In this document: piece after piece, positions 36,454 to 43,992 of the stretch
Numbering within the stretch: the first letter of the stretch is position 1
Layout of the letters: the number at the start of each line of letters is the position of its first letter
Source: Planctomycetota bacterium
GTDB taxonomy: Bacteria > Planctomycetota > Phycisphaerae > WQYP01
Assembly (NCBI GenBank): GCA_021810145.1
Contig: JAJZJL010000021.1
Coordinates: 1-43,992, forward strand
Length of the DNA: 43,992 nt
Direction of reading: 5' to 3'
The notes under the pieces: model-generated
Databases searched by the model: none
Seen by the model: the letters and a program-made list of their open reading frames with translations, nothing else
Told to the model about the DNA's origin: nothing
Position numbers and translations under genes: made by a program

Positions 36454-36615
36454 TCAGATTTGATCGGTCTTGCCATGTATACAGCATGGCAATGACGGAC
36501 GAACGTAGGATTTATGCCGGGCGATAAACCTGGGCGAACGACGGCGGCCACGGATGGCCAGGATCATTGCAAAAACCAGCGGTTGTGCGGCCGCAACCCA
36601 GAGCAATGCAGTCAT
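36454..36615 (-). CDS. Possible small single-pass membrane protein
   Basis: A 53-codon frame starting at an ATG with GGGG seven bases upstream. It encodes MTALLWVAAAQPLVFAMILA, a plausible membrane helix, followed by the basic stretch RGRRRSPR and a polar tail with two Cys. No family is recognised. The binding site and positive-inside charge pattern favour a real gene; its isolation in repeat-rich DNA and lack of homology leave it doubtful. Confidence 0.25.
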   Translation of the reverse strand: MTALLWVAAAQPLVFAMILAIRGRRRSPRFIARHKSYVRPSLPCCIHGKTDQI

Positions 36616-37181
36616 ATTCAAACCCCGTTTAATACAAAGCACCATCCCAGCCGGAAAATCCACGTCCGGTATTACCACTGGTCAACGATGTTTCACCTTG
36701 TTCAAACTTCCCGCAAAATGCTTATCGGACAGTTTTATGAAGAAAGTTTAATATTTTTATCGGCTGAAGAACCCGGCGGGCCGCCAAACCCCACCGGCAT
36801 CGCCCCATCACATGCCGCCAACGCCCCCGCCGCTGCCGTCTGTGGGAGGACTAACCGGCCGGGAATGGAACCATTGAGGTTCAGGCCGCCGCATAACCGC
36901 AAGTACTTCATACCCAGAGAATATGCACACCCGGAAGATACGCGGTAGACGCGGCTCATAGGATGGACAGGCAACGGATGCGGGTACGTCACGAAAGTTT
37001 GGCGAGAACGGTAGCAGAACGCCAATGCGTGATTGTGCCAGTATCCTTGTAGGGGAGCGCGAGAAAAGACCGCTGTAGAATAGGAAATAGTCGGATCAGG
37101 AGCGTCACGGACGCGATCCACTATTCCCAAATGTATAACGGGAGTCTGGCATGTTTGATTTTATATTGAATATTGTTGAGG

Positions 37182-38231
37182 TCATAAATTCTCGGTTGGG
37201 CAACCATTCAAGGAAACAACAACGGGAGCCTTGATATTCTCGGTGAATTGGTTGACCATCGTGACTGACGACACTTCGCCAGCGAGCAACGCCGCTCCTA
37301 TCAAACCGGCGTCATTTCCGGCTTCGGTGATGCGAATGTCGGCCCGAGGCAACTCGACATTCCAATATTGTTCCCGAAAATGTCGCGTTACGCCACGCAG
37401 CAAAAAATCCCCAGCCGCGGCCATTCCGCCCCCGAGCACGATGACCTCCGGGTCGGTTAAGTGAGCGGCGTTAACACAGCCAACCGCGATGTAACGGCAC
37501 GTCTCATCCCAGATTTGCATGGCGAGAGGGTCTCCACTTAACGCGTGCGCCACAACGTCGCTGGACGTTGGGGCCCCGTGCCGAAAATCAATGGACCGCA
37601 GGCTGGATTCCGCGCTACTATTCTCCAGAGCGCGGAGTGCACGGTTGTGGACTCGACTCGCAGCGGCGTACACTTCAAGGCATCCTTTCTGCCCACAACC
37701 GCATAGTTCGCCTCCCAACTTAACAATTGAGTGGCCGAACTCACCCGCCCTGCCTGCGTGACCTTGAACCAGCCGACCGTCGAGAATGATCCCACTTCCG
37801 ACGCCTGTGCCCAATGTAAGCATGACCATGTTACGAATGGGAGAGGTCCTTCCCGCCCCGACTCGATATTCGCCGAATGCCGCCGCGCGGCCATCGTTTT
37901 CCATTGCCACGGGTTTACGCAAGGCTTTGCTGATAAGGTCGCATAATGGCACGCCATCCCAGCCGGGAAGATTAGCGCAGCGGATTACAACACCCTTCCG
38001 TGTTGAAAGCAGGCCCGGCAAAGCAATTCCAACCGTGGCGATTTGATTCATACCAACACCCGCACGCTTCATTAATGTATTTACGGTTGCCACGATGCTG
38101 CCAACCACAAAATCAGGGCCACAGCCGGTTGGAACACTCGTCTTGTGGATCACGTTGCCATAGAGATCTACTATCCCAATTTTTAGGTTTGTCCCACCAA
38201 GGTCTATGCCTATGCGTAGATCACTTACCAT
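37182..38231 (-). CDS. ROK family sugar kinase (glucokinase or GlcNAc kinase)
   Basis: A 349-residue ATP-dependent hexose kinase of the ROK family. Motifs are the phosphate-binding IGIDLGGTNLKIGIVD, ENDGRAAAFGEYRVGAG, LGTGVGSGIILDG, EFGHSIV with the catalytic region, and the zinc site CGCGQKGCLEVYA. It has no helix-turn-helix, so it is a kinase rather than a ROK repressor. Its position 88 bases after the NagB/PIG-L gene makes N-acetylglucosamine the likely substrate, giving GlcNAc-6-phosphate; sequence alone cannot separate this from glucose. The ATG has GGGGG eight bases upstream. Confidence 0.9.
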   Translation of the reverse strand: MVSDLRIGIDLGGTNLKIGIVDLYGNVIHKTSVPTGCGPDFVVGSIVATVNTLMKRAGVGMNQIATVGIALPGLLSTRKGVVIRCANLPGWDGVPLCDLISKALRKPVAMENDGRAAAFGEYRVGAGRTSPIRNMVMLTLGTGVGSGIILDGRLVQGHAGRAGEFGHSIVKLGGELCGCGQKGCLEVYAAASRVHNRALRALENSSAESSLRSIDFRHGAPTSSDVVAHALSGDPLAMQIWDETCRYIAVGCVNAAHLTDPEVIVLGGGMAAAGDFLLRGVTRHFREQYWNVELPRADIRITEAGNDAGLIGAALLAGEVSSVTMVNQFTENIKAPVVVSLNGCPTENL

Positions 38232-38319
38232 GGATATTACCCCCTGTTTTTCGCCTTACGAGCCATCGCAGTGCGAAGGTTGACCGATAATCTCTAATTG
38301 TAACATCTCCGCAAGGCAC

Positions 38320-40356
38320 CTATTTCGGTTCTCCGCAAGCCAACGGAACGGACGAGGCATGGCCTTGCTCCCGATCCCCGGGATCAAGTGTCGGCCTCAA
38401 TTTCATTTTGACAAAACCTTCCAGTGCCTCATATTCAGCCAGACCGAGGCGGTTGAAAATGTCGGCGGTGCCGCGGTTACGGTCCTCGGCCCGCTGCCAG
38501 AATTCCCGCTGATCGGTTCCCGGAAACATCGCTCGGTCCTTCTGGCTCTGATGTTTGAAAATCGCATCACGTTTGCGTGCCAGTTCCCCCGGGCTTAATG
38601 GAATGGCCATGTCAATGGATTCGGGATCCCATTCCTGCCACGCCCCGCGGTAGAGCCAGACCTCCGGCGCATGACCCGTGTGCCGGTCCATACGTTCTAC
38701 CGCCTGCAATAGCGCTTCCAGGCACATGCGGTGGGTGCCATGTGGATCCGACAGGTCGCCGGCGGCGTAGATCTGATGCGGTTGCAGCGATTTCAGCAGA
38801 TCCAAGATGATCTGCACATCCGTCTCGCCGATCGGGTTCTTGCGGATCAGGCCGGTTTCATAAAACGGCAAATCCAGAAAATGCACCTGTTGCGGCGGTA
38901 TGCCGCAGGTTTTGGCCCCAGCCCGGGCTTCGCAGCGCCGGATCAGAGTCTTGATGGTCCTTAACGGCGGGGCGTCAGAATCCCCGGCCTTCTTGCGGAC
39001 CACAAATTCCTCCACCTGCCGTTCCAGACGCTCCACGGAGGCGGCATCCAGACCGAAGCCGCGGTTGAATTCCGTGACAAAATCGGCATAACGCAACGCA
39101 TCGGCATCAAAGACCGCGATGTTACCGCTGGTCTGATAGGCTATGTGTACTTCATGGCCTTGATCCACCATACGGATAATCGTGCCGCCCATGCTGATCA
39201 CGTCGTCGTCCGGGTGCGGACTGAATACCAGTATCTTCTTGGGGAATACCGTATCTCCCGGCCGGCGAATATCCCCCGGGCGCCGGAGCGTCTCGGGCTT
39301 ACCGGCGGGCCAGCCGGTGATTTTGCCCACCAGTTCCCGGAATACGCCGAGGTTAATGTCGTATGCCGGCCCCTGGCCAGCCAGTAAATCCTGCAATCCA
39401 TGTTCCCCAAAGTCTTCATCGGTAAGTTTAAGGATAGCTTTATTGAGTTTCCGGGCCAGCCAGATCACCGCCCGTTTGGTCATATCCGGATTCCAGGTTA
39501 CCGGCCCCAGCACCCAGGGGCTTTTACAGCGTGTCAGTTCCGCCGCCGCCGCATTATCCAGCACAAACTGGACATGTGGATGTTCCTGCAGGTAACTCGC
39601 CGGCACATTGGTTGATTGATACCCTTCCACCGCTTGGGCCACAATTGCGGATTTGTTCTCACCAAAAGCCATGAGAATAATGCGGCGCGACTCCAATATC
39701 GTACCGACACCCATAGTGATAGCGCGTCGAGGAACATATTGCTCTCCGTAAAAATCACTCGCAGCATCTAAACGAGTGACATGGTCCAATGCTACCAGCC
39801 GTGTCCGGCTGTCGGCGGGGGAACCCGGTTCATTAAAGCCGATGTGGCCGGTTCGACCAATACCCAGCAACTGCAGATCCAACCCCCCGGCTTCCCGGAT
39901 TTCCCGTTCAAATCGCTGGCAATATTCGCCCAACTGTTCCGACGGTAAGCCACCCTCGGGAATATGCACGTTCTCGCGTGGAATATCGATGTGGGAGAAC
40001 AGATTTTCCCACATGAAGCGGTGATAACTCTGACTGGCGTCATGAGCAATACCGTAGTATTCGTCGAGGTTAAACGTGATGACATTTTGGAAACTTAACG
40101 CTTCTTCCTTGTGCAGTCGCACCAATTCTCGATACACGCCAAGCGGCGTGGATCCCGTGGCCAGTCCCAGCGTACAGCTCCGGCCTGCAAGAGTACGGGT
40201 CTTGATGAGATGAGCGATCTCATTGGCAACAGCAGTGCTGGCTTGCTCGGCTTTGCTGAACACGGTTACCGGAACTTTTTCCGGGCTTTGCCTCAGTGTG
40301 GATATCGGGGAATCGTTGTCCATCGAAATATTCGCTTTTTCTGTTGGCCTCGTCAT
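38320..40356 (-). CDS. nagB: Fusion of glucosamine-6-phosphate deaminase and PIG-L/LmbE deacetylase
   Basis: A 678-residue two-domain protein. Residues 28-300 form a NagB deaminase/isomerase domain: GLATGSTPLGVY, FNLDEYYG (Asp98) and LGIGRTGHIGFNEPGS (His171, Glu176), in which the Asp/Asn of classical NagB before Gly-His is Thr169. Residues 373-640 form a PIG-L zinc deacetylase domain: FSPHPDDDVISMGG (381-385) and, later, GDLSDPHGTHRM. The deaminase turns GlcN-6-P into fructose-6-P and ammonia; the deacetylase may remove the acetyl group beforehand, replacing NagA (inference). The ATG has GGAG ten bases upstream and a strong promoter at 40497-40524. It is followed by the ROK kinase. Confidence 0.92.
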   Translation of the reverse strand: MTRPTEKANISMDNDSPISTLRQSPEKVPVTVFSKAEQASTAVANEIAHLIKTRTLAGRSCTLGLATGSTPLGVYRELVRLHKEEALSFQNVITFNLDEYYGIAHDASQSYHRFMWENLFSHIDIPRENVHIPEGGLPSEQLGEYCQRFEREIREAGGLDLQLLGIGRTGHIGFNEPGSPADSRTRLVALDHVTRLDAASDFYGEQYVPRRAITMGVGTILESRRIILMAFGENKSAIVAQAVEGYQSTNVPASYLQEHPHVQFVLDNAAAAELTRCKSPWVLGPVTWNPDMTKRAVIWLARKLNKAILKLTDEDFGEHGLQDLLAGQGPAYDINLGVFRELVGKITGWPAGKPETLRRPGDIRRPGDTVFPKKILVFSPHPDDDVISMGGTIIRMVDQGHEVHIAYQTSGNIAVFDADALRYADFVTEFNRGFGLDAASVERLERQVEEFVVRKKAGDSDAPPLRTIKTLIRRCEARAGAKTCGIPPQQVHFLDLPFYETGLIRKNPIGETDVQIILDLLKSLQPHQIYAAGDLSDPHGTHRMCLEALLQAVERMDRHTGHAPEVWLYRGAWQEWDPESIDMAIPLSPGELARKRDAIFKHQSQKDRAMFPGTDQREFWQRAEDRNRGTADIFNRLGLAEYEALEGFVKMKLRPTLDPGDREQGHASSVPLACGEPK

Positions 40357-40496
40357 GGTGTTAAGTCTCCAATTATTAATTATTACAGTAAATATTCAAT
40401 TTTCAGCACCGCCACAGATACCATACCGCCTTTATATCTTTTTTAAAAGGCCTTATCACGCATTATGAATAGAAGCCTGATTCTTTCATCGAATCA

Positions 40497-40524
40497 ATTC
40501 TAGCATAATTTTTATCTAATTCAA
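40497..40524 (-). promoter_or_regulatory. Candidate promoter and leader of the nagB fusion
   Basis: Minus-strand TTGAAT (40519-40524) and extended -10 TGCTAGAAT (TAGAAT 40497-40502) with a 16-base spacer. Transcription would start near 40490, giving a leader of about 130 bases. A 6-bp inverted repeat, TGATTC/GAATCA, sits over the expected start and could be an operator. Confidence 0.6.
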
Positions 40525-40641
40525 TAAAATTCCGGCGGATTGGCGACCATAGATATCCATTTCGCGATCAGGCCGGATAACGCATGGCCACAACCACACA
40601 ATATTTCCTTTCCGGATTCCCTCCGTTCGGCTATTTATCAT

Positions 40642-42564
40642 CTACCGCCGGGTGGATTGCACAACCAAACGAGACGGGGCGCTGGAACGCTCGGACGTAT
40701 CGATGGCCACACTGCGAACCTGCAGGGGATGACCGGGAATCAGCCTCACATGAATCGGGCCAACATATCGAAACGACCGCGCGTTTGGAATTGCGCCGTT
40801 AAGCGTATAATAAATTACAGCATCCGGGACTGGCTCCCGGATATGCACGAATCCGCTGTGGCAAGCCGTTTTGTAATCGATCAGATTCCGATACGGATTA
40901 CGTATAAACGTGGCATGCCCGCCGGTACCGACAAAATGCAGCGATGGAGGCGGGACGCGAAAGTTGTATCCGTTGGCTCTTAACCAGAGGTATTGCCGAG
41001 TTGTACGTTTCACAAAGTCGGAATAATGCTGATCTTTCAACGGCGTCCAACTGATTTCCGCCAGTGCCATTTCCCTCGGCAGTAATTGATAAAACAGGTG
41101 GCGGGCCGTCGGCACAAATTCGGTCCACAAGCACCCCTCGACGCCCAATAATCTATTGCGCAGCGATTGTGGCAATTCCGACGAAGGATCAAATCCATAC
41201 ATTTCCCGCAGGGTTGTAAGCCCCTCGGTGGGGTGGGGCTCGTATTTGCGATCCCCCTGGTAGAAATCAAAGTATAATTTGACCGCGTTCGCGATAATGA
41301 CATCATGCCCTTTTTCAGCGTAGGCACGGGCGATCCCAGAGCTGTCTCTGGTCCAGCACTCCACCACGGCACCGGCCGGCAGGCTCCTCGCGGGTTGGGC
41401 ATTCCAGACCACACCGTGCCGGCCTTTTTCTGCAATGAATCGCACCATCTTTCTCACGAAGTGATCATAAATTTGGGATGGCGTTTCCCATCCCTTGCTT
41501 TGCATCAGTTTCCGCACCACCGGATCATGTTCCCAGACATTCATAGCTTTGCCGGATACTTCATCACCGCCGAGATGGATATATTGTCCGGGGAATAATG
41601 ACACCAGATCGCCGAACACGGTATCGAGAAAATGGAACGTCCGCCTGCTGGGGGTCAACGGCACATTGCTGATTCCCCATGTCTCGCGCACCTGAAAGGG
41701 GCCTTTGGCGGCCGCCAACCATGGATAGGCAGCCAGCGCGGCTGTGCAGTGCCCCGGTATGTCGATTTCCGGCACAACTTCCACATATCGCCTTTGCGCG
41801 TACGCGACGATCTGTCGGATTTGCGCATCGGTGTAATAGCCGCCATAGCGTTGATGATCAATATCATTCGGATTGCCATTGACTTCCGTACCCGCCCGCC
41901 AGGCACCGATTTTTGTCAGCAGCGGATACTGTGGAATTTGAATTCGCCAGCCCTGATCATCGGTTAAATGCCAGTGAAAAACATTGAGCTTGTAGTGGGC
42001 CGCGACACGAATAAACTTTTCCACCACCGGCACCGGGAAAAAATGACGGGAACAATCCAGCAGCATGCCGCGCCAGCGATAGCGTGGCCAATCGGTAATG
42101 GTAACCTGGTGGATGGCGTTATCAGTGCCTTGGGCGGGATTAAATAACTCTTCAAATGTTTGCAGGGCGTAAAACAGCCCATGCCCGGAATTGGCGGAAA
42201 GTGCCGCACCGTTACCGCTAACCTCAAGCCGGTAGCCCTCGCGGCCAAGCCGAGCATCAGCCGCCGTGGTGGAAAGCATGATCTGCGCCGGGCCGGTGGA
42301 GGCAATTTTTGCCGCTATACCCCGCTTTTTCAGGAAGCGTTGCAGGAAATCAGCAACATTGCGTTGCGCGGAATCGGTTGCGGTTATGCGAACGGTCATC
42401 GGAATATGCCAACGTGCGGCATAGGCGGTGACATGCCGGGGCAGGGGAATAAGACCGAGTCGGGTAACGGAAATGGTGCGGCCAGGCTCGGCGGCGCGGG
42501 TTGCAGAGGGTATAAAAGCCAGCGCAGAGACTATGGCAACGGCAAAAAATGGTGGTAAACGCAT
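40642..42564 (-). CDS. Secreted beta-N-acetylhexosaminidase (GH20)
   Basis: Removes terminal GlcNAc/GalNAc from glycans or chitooligosaccharides by substrate-assisted catalysis. The 640-residue protein has a signal peptide (hydrophobic core, cut after TRA), a GH20b N-terminal domain, then the catalytic TIM barrel with WRGMLLDCSRHFFPV, FHWHLTDDQGWR, the Asp-Glu catalytic pair in IHLGGDEV, and EGCLWTEFV. The C-terminal 90 residues look like a small beta domain (chitobiase-like). The ATG has AGGAG 11 bases upstream. It lies 41 bases after the MFS transporter gene and before the nagB fusion on the same strand, so it probably supplies GlcNAc in the periplasm or outside. Confidence 0.94.
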   Translation of the reverse strand: MRLPPFFAVAIVSALAFIPSATRAAEPGRTISVTRLGLIPLPRHVTAYAARWHIPMTVRITATDSAQRNVADFLQRFLKKRGIAAKIASTGPAQIMLSTTAADARLGREGYRLEVSGNGAALSANSGHGLFYALQTFEELFNPAQGTDNAIHQVTITDWPRYRWRGMLLDCSRHFFPVPVVEKFIRVAAHYKLNVFHWHLTDDQGWRIQIPQYPLLTKIGAWRAGTEVNGNPNDIDHQRYGGYYTDAQIRQIVAYAQRRYVEVVPEIDIPGHCTAALAAYPWLAAAKGPFQVRETWGISNVPLTPSRRTFHFLDTVFGDLVSLFPGQYIHLGGDEVSGKAMNVWEHDPVVRKLMQSKGWETPSQIYDHFVRKMVRFIAEKGRHGVVWNAQPARSLPAGAVVECWTRDSSGIARAYAEKGHDVIIANAVKLYFDFYQGDRKYEPHPTEGLTTLREMYGFDPSSELPQSLRNRLLGVEGCLWTEFVPTARHLFYQLLPREMALAEISWTPLKDQHYSDFVKRTTRQYLWLRANGYNFRVPPPSLHFVGTGGHATFIRNPYRNLIDYKTACHSGFVHIREPVPDAVIYYTLNGAIPNARSFRYVGPIHVRLIPGHPLQVRSVAIDTSERSSAPSRLVVQSTRR

Positions 42565-42605
42565 AAATTAAATGTCTCCTGAAAGACCAGTTCCGGATTT
42601 CCGTT

Positions 42606-43991
42606 TCACACGTGCGATTCCGCCGGCAGAGCCTTGCCGCCACGGAATATTTCTTCAATTTCCTCAAGGGTTTTGTTCTTGGTTTCCGGCAGCAGGAATG
42701 TGGCGGTCAGAAAGTAAACCACTGTACATCCCGCAAAAATAAAGAATACCGTGGCGTATCCATATTTACCCACCGTGGGTAGAAATACCGCGGCGATAAT
42801 CGTCGAGACGCTCTGGTTGATCAACAGGGCGATGCTCATGCCCGAAGAACGAATCCGCGTGGGCATTAATTCCGATAAGGCCAGCCATACGCATACGCCG
42901 GGGCCGGCGGCGTAAAACGTGATGAAGATCAGTAACGTTAAGCCGGTTAAATCGCCGCTGAGGGTGCCGGGAATCGGGGTAATCCAGGCGTGATCAATTT
43001 TCAGCGGCGCTTTGCGGGCCGCCGCCAGATTGGCAAATGGGTTTGAAAAAAAGGCGATAACCCTGTTGGCGGGGATACTTGCGGATCGTGTGATATGAAT
43101 AGTTGAGGCATTGGGACTGTCTGAACGCAGGGCATTGGTTGCGGAATGGAAGTCGCCATAGGAGTATATGACCGTCAAGGTAACCGGACGGGCGGCGACC
43201 GATTGATTCGCCGTGGTCTGATTAAGTAATTGAGCCGCCACGACCGAATTAAACGGCATGGTCAGGCTTTGGCGGGGGGTGATCATGGCCGTCAAGGCTT
43301 TGGCACAATCAATGCGATGACGTTCCGAGCGTTGAAACATCAGACCGGTACACAACAGCGATACGACAATGCCGGCACTGCCGATGGAAAGCAATTTTTT
43401 GCGGCCAATCCGATCCACGAGCAACACCCCGACAATGGTCATCAGAAAATTGACGGCTGTGAAAATCAGATAACCCCAATGAGCCTGAACATCATTGAGA
43501 CCCGCTTGAATAAGAATGGTGGCGTTGTATCCGATGAGAGAATTAATCCCGGTGGCCTGATTACACGCCAGGATGACACATGCCAGAAGAAATGGCAGCA
43601 CATAACGGCGATGCAGCAGCGATTCGCGCCGGCCCGGAGCGTCCGTTGCCGTACGGGCGGCGCGTCGGCTTTCGGCGGTCGCCATCGTTTCCATTTCCGC
43701 CATTTCAATATCCGCCTGTTCAGGCAGGCGGGACTTGAGCAGTGCGGCCCGGGCAGCGGACCGATTACCCCTGCGGAAAAGCCACCGTGGAGACTCCGCG
43801 ACAAAAAAACTGCCAATGACGAATAGCGTTCCCGGCAGCATCGTGGTCCAGAAAATGCTGCGCCACGCCATATCTTTCATGGCAAACAACTCCGCGGCAT
43901 TATGCAGCTTCTTCACGGCGGCGACGCGATAACTGAAATACATGGCGATAGCGGCGGCCAGCATAATACCAAGTGTCAACAACCATTGAAA
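42606..43991 (-). CDS. Sugar-porter MFS transporter, 5' part outside the window
   Basis: The C-terminal 461 residues of a sugar:proton symporter; the frame is open to the right edge, so roughly the first four membrane helices are missing. Signatures of the SP family are AESPRWLFRRG after helix 6, DRIGRKKLL between helices 8 and 9, LSELMPTRIRSSG after helix 10, and the terminal PETKNKTLEEIEEIF. An extra segment of about 140 residues lies between helices 9 and 10, on the expected periplasmic side. With GH20, NagB/PIG-L and a ROK kinase downstream, GlcNAc or a related hexose is the likely cargo (inference). Confidence 0.9.
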   Translation of the reverse strand, partial: FQWLLTLGIMLAAAIAMYFSYRVAAVKKLHNAAELFAMKDMAWRSIFWTTMLPGTLFVIGSFFVAESPRWLFRRGNRSAARAALLKSRLPEQADIEMAEMETMATAESRRAARTATDAPGRRESLLHRRYVLPFLLACVILACNQATGINSLIGYNATILIQAGLNDVQAHWGYLIFTAVNFLMTIVGVLLVDRIGRKKLLSIGSAGIVVSLLCTGLMFQRSERHRIDCAKALTAMITPRQSLTMPFNSVVAAQLLNQTTANQSVAARPVTLTVIYSYGDFHSATNALRSDSPNASTIHITRSASIPANRVIAFFSNPFANLAAARKAPLKIDHAWITPIPGTLSGDLTGLTLLIFITFYAAGPGVCVWLALSELMPTRIRSSGMSIALLINQSVSTIIAAVFLPTVGKYGYATVFFIFAGCTVVYFLTATFLLPETKNKTLEEIEEIFRGGKALPAESHV

Positions 43992-43992
43992 A

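Larger units (their letters stand above)
35875..37181. other. 1.3-kb region without a convincing gene
   Basis: Between the DUF2130 start and the ROK kinase stop no frame encodes a recognisable protein. It holds short repeats: GCGGATAAC-type units (36162-36188), a 19-bp array (36225-36309), and CAATGATC copies near 36047-36068. A small possible membrane ORF is listed separately at 36454-36615. The mixture suggests repeat accumulation in non-coding DNA. Confidence 0.55.

Noticed and set aside
36735..37130. Minus-strand 131-codon frame with a Gly/Ala-rich end
   Set aside because: No ribosome binding site and no family resemblance; composition is like that of the surrounding non-coding DNA.

Overview
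The window reads as chromosomal DNA of a Gram-negative bacterium with moderately high GC, most likely a member of the Planctomycetes (Phycisphaerae-like). This rests on a Minf_1886-type protein (a family known from Planctomycetes and Verrucomicrobia), a protein with the planctomycete-style FADGH motif near its C-terminus, a NagB/PIG-L fusion, and an outer-membrane autotransporter. The assignment is inference; no rRNA gene is present to test it.

Layout. 1-5.9 kb (mostly minus): a terminator at the left edge, dut, a class I glutamine amidotransferase, glyA and a large autotransporter with its own promoter. 5.9-12.1 kb (minus): a gene-poor stretch, a truncated duplicate of the rfbC 3' end, a DUF4143 ATPase whose promoter lies inside a long palindrome, then the operon argG-rfbB-rfbA-rfbC. 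The dTDP-rhamnose pathway lacks rfbD here.

12.2-17.4 kb: tRNA-Val(TAC), then an accessory-looking block on the minus strand. It holds a small basic ORF, an SDH-family ClpP-like serine protease, and a SIR2-like protein fused to nine nearly identical 44-residue TPR-like repeats. The protease pair and the SIR2 gene each have a good candidate promoter of the same form (16-bp spacer, TATACT -10). This is the best candidate in the window for an undescribed, possibly anti-phage, system.

17.4-26.1 kb: metallophosphoesterase, yidC, a rhodanese, a globin-GAF-GAF-GGDEF-EAL sensor, a JAMM metalloprotease, a membrane-anchored DUF1559-like protein and the Minf_1886 protein. 26.2-33.1 kb (plus): a lipoprotein, the rod-shape group mreD-mrdA-rodA, a four-cluster ferredoxin, hisI and folE2. 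33.1-35.9 kb (minus): a thiamine-binding MTH1187 protein, tsaB and a DUF2130 coiled-coil protein. 35.9-37.2 kb has no convincing gene but holds short tandem repeats.

37.2-44 kb (minus): an N-acetylglucosamine use cluster made of a sugar-porter MFS transporter (cut by the window edge), a secreted GH20 hexosaminidase, a NagB deaminase fused to a PIG-L deacetylase, and a ROK sugar kinase. Together they could release, import, phosphorylate, deacetylate and deaminate GlcNAc without a separate NagA.
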